A DNA stretch of 13,674 nt from Actinomycetes bacterium (GTDB lineage Bacteria; Actinomycetota; Acidimicrobiia; Acidimicrobiales; Microtrichaceae): the NCBI GenBank assembly GCA_023434535.1, contig JAEYSR010000278.1, positions 1-13,674 of the forward strand. Reading direction: 5' to 3'. This document shows, piece by piece, positions 5,569-12,561 of the stretch. The notes under the pieces are model-generated. The model was given only the letters and a program-made list of their open reading frames with translations, did not search any database and was not told where the DNA came from. Position 1 is the stretch's first letter, and each line of letters begins with the position of its first letter. The position numbers and the translations under genes are program-made.

Positions 5569-5574
5569 TAGGGT
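5569..5574 (+). promoter_or_regulatory. Candidate nrdJ -10 element (TAGGGT)
   Basis: TAGGGT lies directly downstream of the repeated 9-mers. A weak TTCGAC sits 17 bp before it. Unlike the other TAGGGT sites it is about 300 bp from its start codon, so nrdJ would carry a long leader. Confidence 0.45.
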
Positions 5575-5623
5575 CTCCTCCAGCGGGCCGTGGCGCGGGC
5601 GGCCGGAATTGGTGGCTGACGCC

Positions 5624-5643
5624 CACCCCGATCCGTCGGGGTG
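5624..5643 (+). other. Leader hairpin 1 of nrdJ (8-bp perfect stem, TCCG loop)
   Basis: CACCCCGA (5624-5631), loop TCCG, TCGGGGTG (5636-5643). No U-tract follows. It is either an RNA structural element or an early attenuator in the nrdJ leader. Confidence 0.55.
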
Positions 5644-5666
5644 AGCGACTCCTGGGGGTCTGGGCA

Positions 5667-5688
5667 CCCGACGACCTCGGTCGTCGGG
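5667..5688 (+). other. Leader hairpin 2 of nrdJ (9-bp perfect stem, CTCG loop)
   Basis: CCCGACGAC (5667-5675), loop CTCG, GTCGTCGGG (5680-5688). It lies 23 nt after hairpin 1. Together they suggest a folded leader with possible attenuation or mRNA-stability control. Confidence 0.55.
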
Positions 5689-5871
5689 CCGTCCTGTCCG
5701 GCCTCTGCCCGGTCGTCCGCGTCCGACCCCAACGGTCGGTCTCCCTCGGCCCAGCCGCTCCGCACCCACCGGCCCCCGGGACGGTGTCACACCCCGGGTG
5801 CACCATGGACGACACCCTCGTCAGTTGCCCCGAATCGCCCGTCTCCCGTCCTCCCCAGAAAGTGCGCCCAC

Positions 5872-8664
5872 GTGAGCCTCACTCCCCCCGACACCACCGT
5901 CCGCCTCGTCCGTCGCTTCTCGACGGAGGGGCGCTCGCCGTACGACGAGGTGGCGTGGGACCGGCGCGACGCCCGCCTGACCGACTTCCGCACCGGTGAG
6001 GTCGCGTTCGAGCAGACCGGGGTGGAGTTCCCGGCGACGTGGTCGGTGACGGCGTCCAACATCGTCACCCAGAAGTACTTCCGGGGTCAGCTCGGCACCG
6101 AGCGCCGGGAGCGCTCGCTGCGCCAGGTGATCGACCGGGTCGTCGGCCGCATCGGTGAGTGGGGCCAGCGGGACGGCTACTTCGCCGACGCCGCGGAGGC
6201 GGAGACGTTCGCCGAGGAGCTGCGATGGCTGCTCCTGCACCAGCGGGTGTCGTTCAACTCGCCCGTCTGGTTCAACATCGGGACGCCCGGGGCGCGCCAG
6301 CAGGCCGCGGCGTGCTTCATCCTCGACGTCGAGGACGACCTCGGCTCGATCCTCAACTGGTACGAGGAGGAGGGCGTCATCTTCAAGGGCGGATCGGGAG
6401 CCGGTGCGAACCTGTCCAAGATCCGCTCGTCCAAGGAGCTGCTCAGCGGCGGCGGCGCACCGTCCGGTCCCGTCAGCTTCATGCGCGGCGCGGACGCGTC
6501 GGCCGGGACCATCAAGAGCGGTGGCACCACGCGGCGCGCCGCCAAGATGGTGATCCTCGACGCCGACCACCCCGACGTGCGGGAGTTCATCTGGTGCAAG
6601 GCTGTCGAGGAGCGCAAGGCGCGGGTCCTGCGTGACGCCGGCTTCGACATGGACCTCGACGGTGCCGACTCGTTCTCGATCCAGTACCAGAACGCCAACA
6701 ACTCCGTCCGCCTCACCGACGACTTCATGCAGGCAGCGATCGACGGGCGGGACTGGGAGCTCACGGCGCGCCTCACAGGCGACGTGGTCGAGCGCGTCCC
6801 GGCCCGCCAGATCCTCCGGGAGATCGCCGAGGCGTCCTGGGAGTGCGCGGACCCCGGGGTCCAGTTCGACACCACGATCAACCGCTGGAACACCACCCCG
6901 AACGCCGGCCGGATCGAGGCAAGCAATCCTTGTTCCGAGCATCTACGGCTAAAAAATTCAGCCTGTAACCTCGCCAGCATCAACCTGCTGTCGTTCCTGG
7001 ACGAGGACGGGATGTTCGACGTCGAGGGCTTCGAGCACACGGTGCGTGTGGTCGTCACCGCACAGGACATCCTCGTCGGCGGCTCCGACTACCCGACCGA
7101 CAAGATCGCGGCCGAGGCCCGAGCCGCCCGGGACATCGGCATCGGCTACACCAACCTCGGCGCTGCGCTGATGGCCCTCGGGCTCCCGTACGACTCGGAG
7201 GACGGCCGGGCGTGGGCCGCCACGGTGACCGGCATCCTGACCGGCGCCGCCGCCGTCCGATCCACCGAGCTGGCCGCCCGCCTGGGCCCTGCGCCGCTCT
7301 TCGCCGATGACGCCGAGGCCTGGACCGGCGTCTACCGCATGCACCTCGACGCCGCCCGGGCCGTCGACGCCGTCGAGGGCCAGACGGACCTCAACCAGCA
7401 CCTGGTGCGGCTGTGGGGCGACGCACTGGAGCGGATCCAGGTCAGCGGGGCCCGCAACGCCGAGCTGAGCGTCGCGGCGCCCACGGGCACCATCTCGTTC
7501 ATGATGGGGGCCGACACCACGGGCATCGAGCCCGACCTGGGCCTGGTCAAGCACAAGAAGCTCGTCGGCGGCGGCTCGCTCCAGATCGTGAACCAGACGG
7601 TGCCCCGGGCGCTCCGGCGGCTGGGCTACTCCGACGAGTCGATCGAGCGGATCGTCGAGTACATCGCCGAGAACCACAGCGTGCTCGGGTCGCCCGACCT
7701 GGACGCCGCGCACCTGCCGGTGTTCGCCTGCGCCATGGGGGACAACACGATCTCCTACGGCGGTCACCTCCGGATGATGGCGGCCATCCAGCCGTTCTTC
7801 TCGGGAGCGATGTCCAAGACGGTGAACGTGCCCGAGGACATCACCGTCGAGGACATCGAGCAGCTCCTCATCGACTCGTGGCGCACGGGCATCAAGTGCG
7901 TGGCGCTCTACCGCGACAACTGCAAGGTCGGTCAGCCCCTGTCCACCGGCAAGTCGACCGGAGCGGCTGCGGCCACCACGGCGAGCGTCCCCGAGGTGGT
8001 CCCCCAGGTCGTGGAGCAGGTGGCCCGTCCCGTCCGCGAACGGCTGCCGCGCACGAGGTCGTCCAAGACCTTCGAGTTCCGCGTGGCGGACTGCAAGGGG
8101 TTCGTGACCGTCGGGGAGTACGAGGACGGCCGTCCCGGCGAGCTGTTCATCCGGGTGTCCAAGCAGGGCTCGACCCTCGCCGGGATCATGGACGCGTTCG
8201 CCATCTCGGTCAGCCACGGGCTGCAGTACGGCGTCCCGCTGCGGGCGTTCGTCGCCGCTCTGGTCGGCATGCGCTTCGAGCCCGCCGGCATGACCGACGA
8301 CCCAGAGGTGCGCATCGCCAACTCGCTGGTCGACTACCTGTTCCGACGGCTCGCCCTCGAGTACATCCCGTACGAGGAGCGGATGGAGCTCGGGATCCTC
8401 GGGGTGTCCGAACGTCTCCAGCCGACGCTGCCGGGCGTCGAGGAGGCCGCCACGCCGACGGTGCAGGGCACCGACGCCCCGGCCGACCCGCCCACCCCCT
8501 CGACGGCCCCTGCCGCGCCCGCCGGTCGGGCTCCCGAGCTGGCTGCGGACCCGATCCGTCCCGCCGCCGAGGCGCCGCTGTGCATGACCTGCGGCGTGCA
8601 GATGACCCGGGCCGGCTCCTGCTTCGTGTGCAGCGAGTGCGGCACCACGAGCGGCTGCAGCTGA
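5872..8664 (+). CDS. nrdJ: Vitamin B12-dependent (class II) ribonucleoside-diphosphate reductase
   Basis: This 930-aa enzyme reduces ribonucleotides to deoxyribonucleotides using adenosylcobalamin as the radical source, independent of oxygen. The ten-stranded barrel core spans about 100-690. C148 (AACFI) and C365 (SACNLASINL) are the likely redox pair. The active-site loop SNPCSE (351-356) provides N352, the thiyl-radical C354 and E356. APTGTIS (536-542) is the phosphate-binding motif. A variable linker (690-730) leads to a conserved module (about 730-840), then a Pro/Ala/Thr-rich linker (856-902). The Cys-rich tail has C904, C907, C917, C920, C923 and C929 and ends SGCS, as in long actinobacterial NrdJ; it probably relays reducing equivalents. 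The GTG start is set by family N-termini; the Shine-Dalgarno is weak (AGAAAG). Codons 350-365 are oddly A/T-ending. Confidence 0.95.
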   Translation: MSLTPPDTTVRLVRRFSTEGRSPYDEVAWDRRDARLTDFRTGEVAFEQTGVEFPATWSVTASNIVTQKYFRGQLGTERRERSLRQVIDRVVGRIGEWGQRDGYFADAAEAETFAEELRWLLLHQRVSFNSPVWFNIGTPGARQQAAACFILDVEDDLGSILNWYEEEGVIFKGGSGAGANLSKIRSSKELLSGGGAPSGPVSFMRGADASAGTIKSGGTTRRAAKMVILDADHPDVREFIWCKAVEERKARVLRDAGFDMDLDGADSFSIQYQNANNSVRLTDDFMQAAIDGRDWELTARLTGDVVERVPARQILREIAEASWECADPGVQFDTTINRWNTTPNAGRIEASNPCSEHLRLKNSACNLASINLLSFLDEDGMFDVEGFEHTVRVVVTAQDILVGGSDYPTDKIAAEARAARDIGIGYTNLGAALMALGLPYDSEDGRAWAATVTGILTGAAAVRSTELAARLGPAPLFADDAEAWTGVYRMHLDAARAVDAVEGQTDLNQHLVRLWGDALERIQVSGARNAELSVAAPTGTISFMMGADTTGIEPDLGLVKHKKLVGGGSLQIVNQTVPRALRRLGYSDESIERIVEYIAENHSVLGSPDLDAAHLPVFACAMGDNTISYGGHLRMMAAIQPFFSGAMSKTVNVPEDITVEDIEQLLIDSWRTGIKCVALYRDNCKVGQPLSTGKSTGAAAATTASVPEVVPQVVEQVARPVRERLPRTRSSKTFEFRVADCKGFVTVGEYEDGRPGELFIRVSKQGSTLAGIMDAFAISVSHGLQYGVPLRAFVAALVGMRFEPAGMTDDPEVRIANSLVDYLFRRLALEYIPYEERMELGILGVSERLQPTLPGVEEAATPTVQGTDAPADPPTPSTAPAAPAGRAPELAADPIRPAAEAPLCMTCGVQMTRAGSCFVCSECGTTSGCS
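6919..6966 (+). other. Low-GC rare-codon island at the nrdJ active site
   Basis: Codons 350-365 include GCA, AAT, CCT, TGT, CAT, CTA, CTA, AAA, AAT, TCA and TGT: 11 of 16 end in A or T. 6921-6969 is about 43% GC. The rest of nrdJ almost always ends codons in G or C. The island brackets NPCSE and the next conserved cysteine, and the protein sequence is unchanged. Confidence 0.85.
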
Positions 8665-8676
8665 GTCCTCAGCCGC
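8651..8676. terminator. Hairpin overlapping the stop codons of convergent nrdJ and the DUF4173 gene
   Basis: GCGGCTG (8651-8657) pairs perfectly with CAGCCGC (8670-8676). The loop holds the nrdJ TGA (8662-8664) and the start of the opposite stop (8669-8671). With only 4 bp between the genes, this is the sole visible candidate for ending both transcripts. Confidence 0.45.
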
Positions 8677-10189
8677 AGAGGCGCTCCAGGGCGTCGGCAG
8701 CGGCCATGTCGGAGCGGTTCCAGCGCACGGCGCCGCTGCGGTCGCGGGCGCAGAGCTGGGAGGTCAGCGCGATCGCGTCGTCGGGATCGAGCGTCGGCAC
8801 CGCGTCGACCAGCGTGGGGACGGCGTCGTTCGACAGCGTGGCCAGGTAGGCGCTGTCCAGGTCGGCGCCCTGCCGGGCCCGGGCGACGTCGTGGTCGGCG
8901 ATGGTCCGGTCCGGGTCGACCACGTTGACGACGACGACTCCGACGACCACGGCGATCCCGAGCGCCATCGGCAGCCACTCCCGGGTCGGTCGGCCCGACT
9001 CCACGGCCCGGGCGGCGCAGGCCGCGCCCAGCAGCACGAAGACGGCGCCGAGCCACCAGGCGAACGCCGAGCTCCACCATCGCAGCGCGGTGAGACCGAA
9101 GGCGTCCTCGTAGAGGTCGAGGCGCAGGATCGCCGCGCGGACCACCACCAGCGTGAGCGCGGAGGCCGTCGCGCCAAGAGCGCCCAGTGCGATCCGCGAC
9201 CGGCGGTCGTCGGCTCGCACGAGCGAGCGCATGACGGCGAGGACGACGGCAGTCAGGCCGGCGACCCACAGGAGCTGGAAGAAGCCCGAGCGGGCGTACT
9301 GGGCGTAGGTGAGACCTGTCGCGGCCTCGACGAACTCTGGTCCCTGCCGGGCGACGACGAGCTGCGACGCCGCGAACGCGGCGTACACGGCGGTCAACGC
9401 GCCCACGACGACGATCCCCTCGACCGGCCCGATCGGCGCCGGGCTGTCGCCGCGGCGCCGGGGCGGCTGGGTCGCGAGCACGAAGCAGGCGAGCGCGACC
9501 AGCGCGGCGAGGCCGGTCACCGCCACGTGGAGGGGGAGACCGGAGAGGTCGGCGTCGGGGGTGACGATCTCCGCGAACACCGGGTCGGCCGAGGCGAGCA
9601 GCCCCACGACCAGCACGATCAGAGGCGCCGCGATCAGGACGCCGCGTCCGATGGCACCGAGCCGTCGACGAACCGAGCCGGCGGCGCCGGTCGACATCGA
9701 CGACGGCAGGTTCACCGCTGCGGGGACCGCGGCGACGAGGGCGAGCGACCCGGCGGCGATCCGTCGTGCCGTCACGCCGAAGCGCGTGTCGAAGAGCCGG
9801 CCGTCCTTCTCGGCGGTGCACGCCAGTGCGATCAACGCACCGATCGTTGCCGCGTCGACAGCGACCACCCACGGGCTGGACCTCAGTGGGAGGAACAACG
9901 ACAACCCGACGGCGACCCCGAGCAGGACCCTGCCTCCGGGGCGCACGACCCAACCCGTCAGCGCGAGTCCGAGGGCCAACGCCACGGTGGCCGCCACCGC
10001 GGCGACACCGTCGACGACGGTGTTCAGCGCCAGGTCGACGGCGACGGCGGTCGCCACGACGACGAGCGCGATGCCCCGCGGTGACCGGCCGATCGGGATG
10101 GGCCGGGCGTCGGACGAGGGCGGCGGGAGACCCGGTGACGGAGGTGCGGCGACGGTCCAGGGCGCCCCGCCCGTCGGTGTGCCGCTCAT
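8669..10189 (-). CDS. DUF4173/DUF4153-like polytopic membrane protein
   Basis: This is a 506-aa integral membrane protein with a Pro-rich N-terminus (1-35) and about 11-12 hydrophobic helices between 39 and 424. It has the DUF4173 hallmark TYAQYARSGFFQLLWVAGL (294-312). A final helix is followed by NVVDPDRTIADHDVARARQG (422-441) and a soluble tail (about 440-506) with LDSAYLATLSNDAVPTL. The biochemical role of the family is unknown. Its ATG overlaps the TGA of the histidine kinase gene by 4 bp (ATGA), so it is translationally coupled as the last gene of a regulator-kinase-membrane protein operon. That placement suggests it is an output of the two-component system or a membrane partner of the kinase (inference). 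Confidence 0.8.
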   Translation of the reverse strand: MSGTPTGGAPWTVAAPPSPGLPPPSSDARPIPIGRSPRGIALVVVATAVAVDLALNTVVDGVAAVAATVALALGLALTGWVVRPGGRVLLGVAVGLSLFLPLRSSPWVVAVDAATIGALIALACTAEKDGRLFDTRFGVTARRIAAGSLALVAAVPAAVNLPSSMSTGAAGSVRRRLGAIGRGVLIAAPLIVLVVGLLASADPVFAEIVTPDADLSGLPLHVAVTGLAALVALACFVLATQPPRRRGDSPAPIGPVEGIVVVGALTAVYAAFAASQLVVARQGPEFVEAATGLTYAQYARSGFFQLLWVAGLTAVVLAVMRSLVRADDRRSRIALGALGATASALTLVVVRAAILRLDLYEDAFGLTALRWWSSAFAWWLGAVFVLLGAACAARAVESGRPTREWLPMALGIAVVVGVVVVNVVDPDRTIADHDVARARQGADLDSAYLATLSNDAVPTLVDAVPTLDPDDAIALTSQLCARDRSGAVRWNRSDMAAADALERLCG

Positions 10190-11214
10190 CGGGCGCTCGC
10201 AGGGCTCGTCGTCCGCATCGCGTCCGGGCCGGGCAGCCGCACGTCGATCCGACAGCCGGTCGGCCTGTTCGCCCCGATCACGATCGTGCCGCCGTGCATC
10301 TCGACGATCTCGGTGACGATCGCCAGACCGAGGCCGGAGCCCGTCGTCCGCGATCTCGCGCCGGGTGAGCGGTAGAAGCGCTCGACCACCAGGTCGCGCT
10401 CGTCCTCGCCGATCCCGGTGCCGCGGTCCGACACCGTGAGGTGGAGCTCGTCGTCGGCGGTCCGCGCCTCGACCGTGACCTCGACCGATCCGTCGGCGGC
10501 GCGTCCGTGGCGCACGGCGTTGTCCACCAGGTTCCGGACGACCTGGTGGATGCGGGCCCGGTCGCCGGTGAACCGGTCGACCTCGTCGACGTCGACCGCG
10601 ACGAGGCAGTCGTCGGACCGGTGGATGTCGGCGGCGTCACGGACGAGGGTGCCGACCTCGAAGCGCTCGAGGTGCAGCGGCGAGGCACCGGACTCCAGTC
10701 GGCTCAGGTCGAGCACCCGGTCGACGAGCTCGCCGAGGCGTTCGATCTCCGCCAGGGAGCGCCGAGCGGTCTCGTCGTCGTTCGGTTCGAGCCCGTCGAC
10801 GACGTTCTCGAAGCGCGCCCGCAGCACCGTGAGGGGAGTCCGCAGCTCGTGGGAGACGTTGGCGATGATCGCCCGACGACGCCGGTCGACCTCGGCCAGC
10901 TCGGTCCTCATGCTCGTGAAGGCCCGGGCGAGATCGCCGACCTCGTCGCGCGACGTCGCCGTGATCGGGCGATCGAAGTCTCCGCCGGCCATCGCAGTGG
11001 CCGCGTCGGCCATCTGGCGCAGCGGCGAGGTGATGCCGCGGGCGAACGGGTACACGACGAGCAGGGACAGGCACGCGGCGATCGGTGGTCGGAGCCACAC
11101 GGCGATGCCGGTCCGCCACCCGATCGAGCTGACGAGCGCGCTGATCGCCACCGCGGCGACGATCACGATCACCAGCTTGACCTTGATGGATCGGAAGCGG
11201 TCGAGCGGTCTCAC
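10186..11214 (-). CDS. Sensor histidine kinase with minimal extracytoplasmic region
   Basis: This 342-aa HisKA-type kinase phosphorylates the OmpR-family regulator encoded just upstream. It has TM1 (about 12-32), a short connector with a WRTGIAVWLRPP segment, TM2 (about 45-58), HAMP (about 58-110), HisKA with SHELRTP (121-127, phosphoacceptor H122), and HATPase_c. The ATPase domain shows N228 and N232 (RNLVDNAVRHG), DRGTGIG (263-269), ERFYR (278-282) and GSGLGLAIV (292-300). The loop between the helices is only about a dozen residues, so the signal must be sensed in the membrane or through a partner. The GTG at 11214 overlaps the regulator's TGA (GTGA). The longer open frame back to 11751 is a shadow of the regulator gene. 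Confidence 0.92.
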   Translation of the reverse strand: MRPLDRFRSIKVKLVIVIVAAVAISALVSSIGWRTGIAVWLRPPIAACLSLLVVYPFARGITSPLRQMADAATAMAGGDFDRPITATSRDEVGDLARAFTSMRTELAEVDRRRRAIIANVSHELRTPLTVLRARFENVVDGLEPNDDETARRSLAEIERLGELVDRVLDLSRLESGASPLHLERFEVGTLVRDAADIHRSDDCLVAVDVDEVDRFTGDRARIHQVVRNLVDNAVRHGRAADGSVEVTVEARTADDELHLTVSDRGTGIGEDERDLVVERFYRSPGARSRTTGSGLGLAIVTEIVEMHGGTIVIGANRPTGCRIDVRLPGPDAMRTTSPASAR

Positions 11215-11993
11215 GTGGTCTCCTCCGTTCGGGCGTCGCCGACCCCGGGACCGGCTCCGGCGGCGTAGCCCACGGCGTGGACGGTCCGGATCACGTCGTC
11301 GCCCAGCTTCCGACGCAGCGATCGGACGTGGGAGTCCACGGTGCGCGCTCCAGAGCCGTCGCGGTACCCCCAGACGGCGGACAGGAGCTGGTCGCGGGTG
11401 CAGACGGATCCGCCGGCCGATGCGAGGTGCACCAGCAGGTCGAACTCGATCGGCGTCAGGTGCACGGGAGTCCCGTCGAGCAGGGCGATGCGCGGCCCGG
11501 GGCGCAGCACGACGCGGCCGCAGGTCAGCTCGTCGCCGGCGTCGTCCTGCCGGACGGGGATGCGACCGCGCTCCGCCGCGTCGGTCCGTCGAAGGATGGC
11601 GCCGATCCGAGCCACCAGCTCCCGCGGGCTGAACGGCTTGGTCAGGTAGTCGTCGGCTCCGACGCGCAGCCCGACGACCAGGTCCGTCTCCTGGTCGAGG
11701 GCCGTGAGCATGAGGACCGGGACGTGGACGTCGCGTTGGATCGTGCGGCACACCTCGAAGCCGTCCATCCCGGGCAGCATCAGGTCGAGCACCACGAGAT
11801 CCGGACGGTGCTCGTCGACGGCGGCCACCCCGGTCGGTCCGTCGTGGGCGAGCAGGACGTCGTAGCCCTCGGCAGTCAGTCGGGCGGCGACCGACTCGGC
11901 GATCGCCACCTCGTCCTCCACGACGAGGATCCGTCGCCTCCGGCCGACGGTGTCGGGCCCGGCCTCAACCGGCTCCACCCCGTTCCTCTCCAC
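11211..11993 (-). CDS. OmpR/PhoB-family response regulator
   Basis: This 260-aa DNA-binding response regulator has a receiver domain (about 20-135), with acidic pair E26/D27 in VVEDE, phosphoacceptor D70 in VVLDLMLPGMDGFEV, T97 in LMLTALD, and K119 in YLTKPFSPREL. The winged-helix effector domain (about 155-245) has HLTPIEFDLLVHLA, WGYRDGSGARTVDSHVRSLRRKLG and VHAVGYA. The GTG at 11993 is preceded on its strand by GGGAGG with 5-nt spacing; an internal GTG at codon 6 is an alternative. It is the first gene of the operon with the kinase and the DUF4173-like protein. An 11-bp-periodic repeat upstream (12078-12110) is a candidate binding site. Confidence 0.93.
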   Translation of the reverse strand: MERNGVEPVEAGPDTVGRRRRILVVEDEVAIAESVAARLTAEGYDVLLAHDGPTGVAAVDEHRPDLVVLDLMLPGMDGFEVCRTIQRDVHVPVLMLTALDQETDLVVGLRVGADDYLTKPFSPRELVARIGAILRRTDAAERGRIPVRQDDAGDELTCGRVVLRPGPRIALLDGTPVHLTPIEFDLLVHLASAGGSVCTRDQLLSAVWGYRDGSGARTVDSHVRSLRRKLGDDVIRTVHAVGYAAGAGPGVGDARTEETT

Positions 11994-12077
11994 GGACGCC
12001 TCCCAGGTCGTGCCGACAGGGACCCGCCGGCACCGGTCGAGGCTAGGGAACGGCGTGTGCGAGGGTCCCGACCGCGT

Positions 12078-12110
12078 TGTGAAAGTCCTGTGCAGGCCGT
12101 GAGGTTGCGC
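12078..12110. promoter_or_regulatory. Three 11-bp-spaced TGTG-type direct repeats in the divergent region
   Basis: TGTGAAAGTCC, TGTGCAGGCCG and TGAGGTTGCGC begin at 12078, 12089 and 12100. The first two share 7 of 11 bases; the third is weaker. OmpR-family regulators commonly bind direct repeats at about 11 bp. The site lies between the response regulator and the 118-aa gene and could serve either. Confidence 0.3.
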
Positions 12111-12130
12111 TGGTCGGGGCCCGACGCCGG

Positions 12131-12136
12131 TAGGGT
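12131..12136 (+). promoter_or_regulatory. -10-like TAGGGT upstream of the 118-aa gene
   Basis: TAGGGT ends 9 nt before the ATG at 12146. A GGAGG (12138-12142) lies between them, 3 nt from the ATG. The two signals are hard to use together, since a start 6-8 nt after the -10 would leave out the GGAGG. The transcript may be leaderless, or the TAGGGT may be fortuitous. Confidence 0.4.
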
Positions 12137-12145
12137 CGGAGGCGC

Positions 12146-12502
12146 ATGGACATCGAGCAGTTCTACGACGCGGATCCCCGACGCCGGCACTCCGAGGAGG
12201 AGCAGTTCGGCCGTGACTGGTTCGCCGACGACGGCATCCGCTGGGAGATCAACTGGGTCGCGGACACCGGCGAGGTCTACGCGATGCGCGAGGTCGTGGA
12301 GCCCGGTGGGATCGACCCCGTCGGCGACACGTGGGTCGCCGACCTGCCGGTCGACCTGGTGACGGTCGAGCTGCTGGGGGTGGTGACCGACCACGACGCC
12401 CTGGTCGCGGCGCTCGAGGGTTGGGAAGAGGCCAACGGCTCCGAGGGGAGCCTGGCGTGGGTCAAGGAGCGGATCGCCTCGGTGGTGGCTCCTCCGGCCT
12501 GA
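12146..12502 (+). CDS. Conserved-looking acidic hypothetical protein (118 aa)
   Basis: This small, soluble, acidic protein was not assigned to a named family. It starts DIEQFYDADPRRRHSEEEQFG and continues with WFADDGIRWEINWVADTGEVYAMREV (25-50). It has a hydrophobic strand/helix LVTVELLGVVTDHDALVAALEGWEEA (70-95) and a Trp-containing C-terminal helix. The residue pattern (regular strands, Trp, Asp/Glu-rich, low-complexity absent) and strongly G/C-ending codons support a real gene. There is no signal peptide, TM helix or catalytic motif. It is divergent from the response regulator and convergent with the CAP lipoprotein, ending just before a strong hairpin. It may be a single-domain regulatory or housekeeping protein, but no function is proposed. 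Confidence 0.75.
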   Translation: MDIEQFYDADPRRRHSEEEQFGRDWFADDGIRWEINWVADTGEVYAMREVVEPGGIDPVGDTWVADLPVDLVTVELLGVVTDHDALVAALEGWEEANGSEGSLAWVKERIASVVAPPA

Positions 12503-12508
12503 GCCGAC

Positions 12509-12542
12509 CGGCGCTCGCTCGCTGTGCGAGCGCGGAGCGCCG
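12509..12542. terminator. Strong hairpin between convergent genes (bidirectional terminator candidate)
   Basis: The outer stem CGGCGCTC (12509-12516) / GAGCGCCG (12535-12542) and inner stem GCTCGC (12517-12522) / GCGAGC (12526-12531) are both perfect. They enclose a TGT loop, with a 3-nt bulge on one side. The hairpin sits 7 bp after the stop of the 118-aa gene and 20 bp from the CAP gene stop. Confidence 0.7.
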
Positions 12543-12561
12543 AGCGACCGTCAGCGGCCGG

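Larger units (their letters stand above)
5416..5871 (+). other. 456-bp divergent regulatory region and nrdJ leader (no gene)
   Basis: No protein is convincing here; the frame open from a GTG at 5641 into nrdJ is low-complexity and lies over hairpins. The region holds the RibD-like promoter, three copies of GCCTGTGGG (5466, 5504, inverted 5551), a nested inverted repeat, a TAGGGT -10 (5569-5574), two perfect-stem tetraloop hairpins (5624-5643, 5667-5688), and a GTCACACCCC element (5776-5795). It looks like an operator region followed by a structured leader of about 290 nt. Confidence 0.5.

Noticed and set aside
5641..5871. 77-residue N-terminal extension of NrdJ starting at the GTG at 5641
   Set aside because: The frame is open, but the residues are Pro/Ser/Arg-rich and unlike NrdJ N-termini, and the DNA folds into hairpins. 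The GTG at 5872 gives the expected start.
5416..5871. NrdR boxes upstream of nrdJ
   Set aside because: I looked for paired ACAC-WATATW-GTGT-like palindromes and found none. NrdR control of nrdJ therefore cannot be shown from this sequence.
11215..11751. Histidine kinase extended upstream to 11751
   Set aside because: This part lies inside the response regulator in another frame and is Arg/Pro-rich. The GTGA overlap at 11211-11214 marks the real start.
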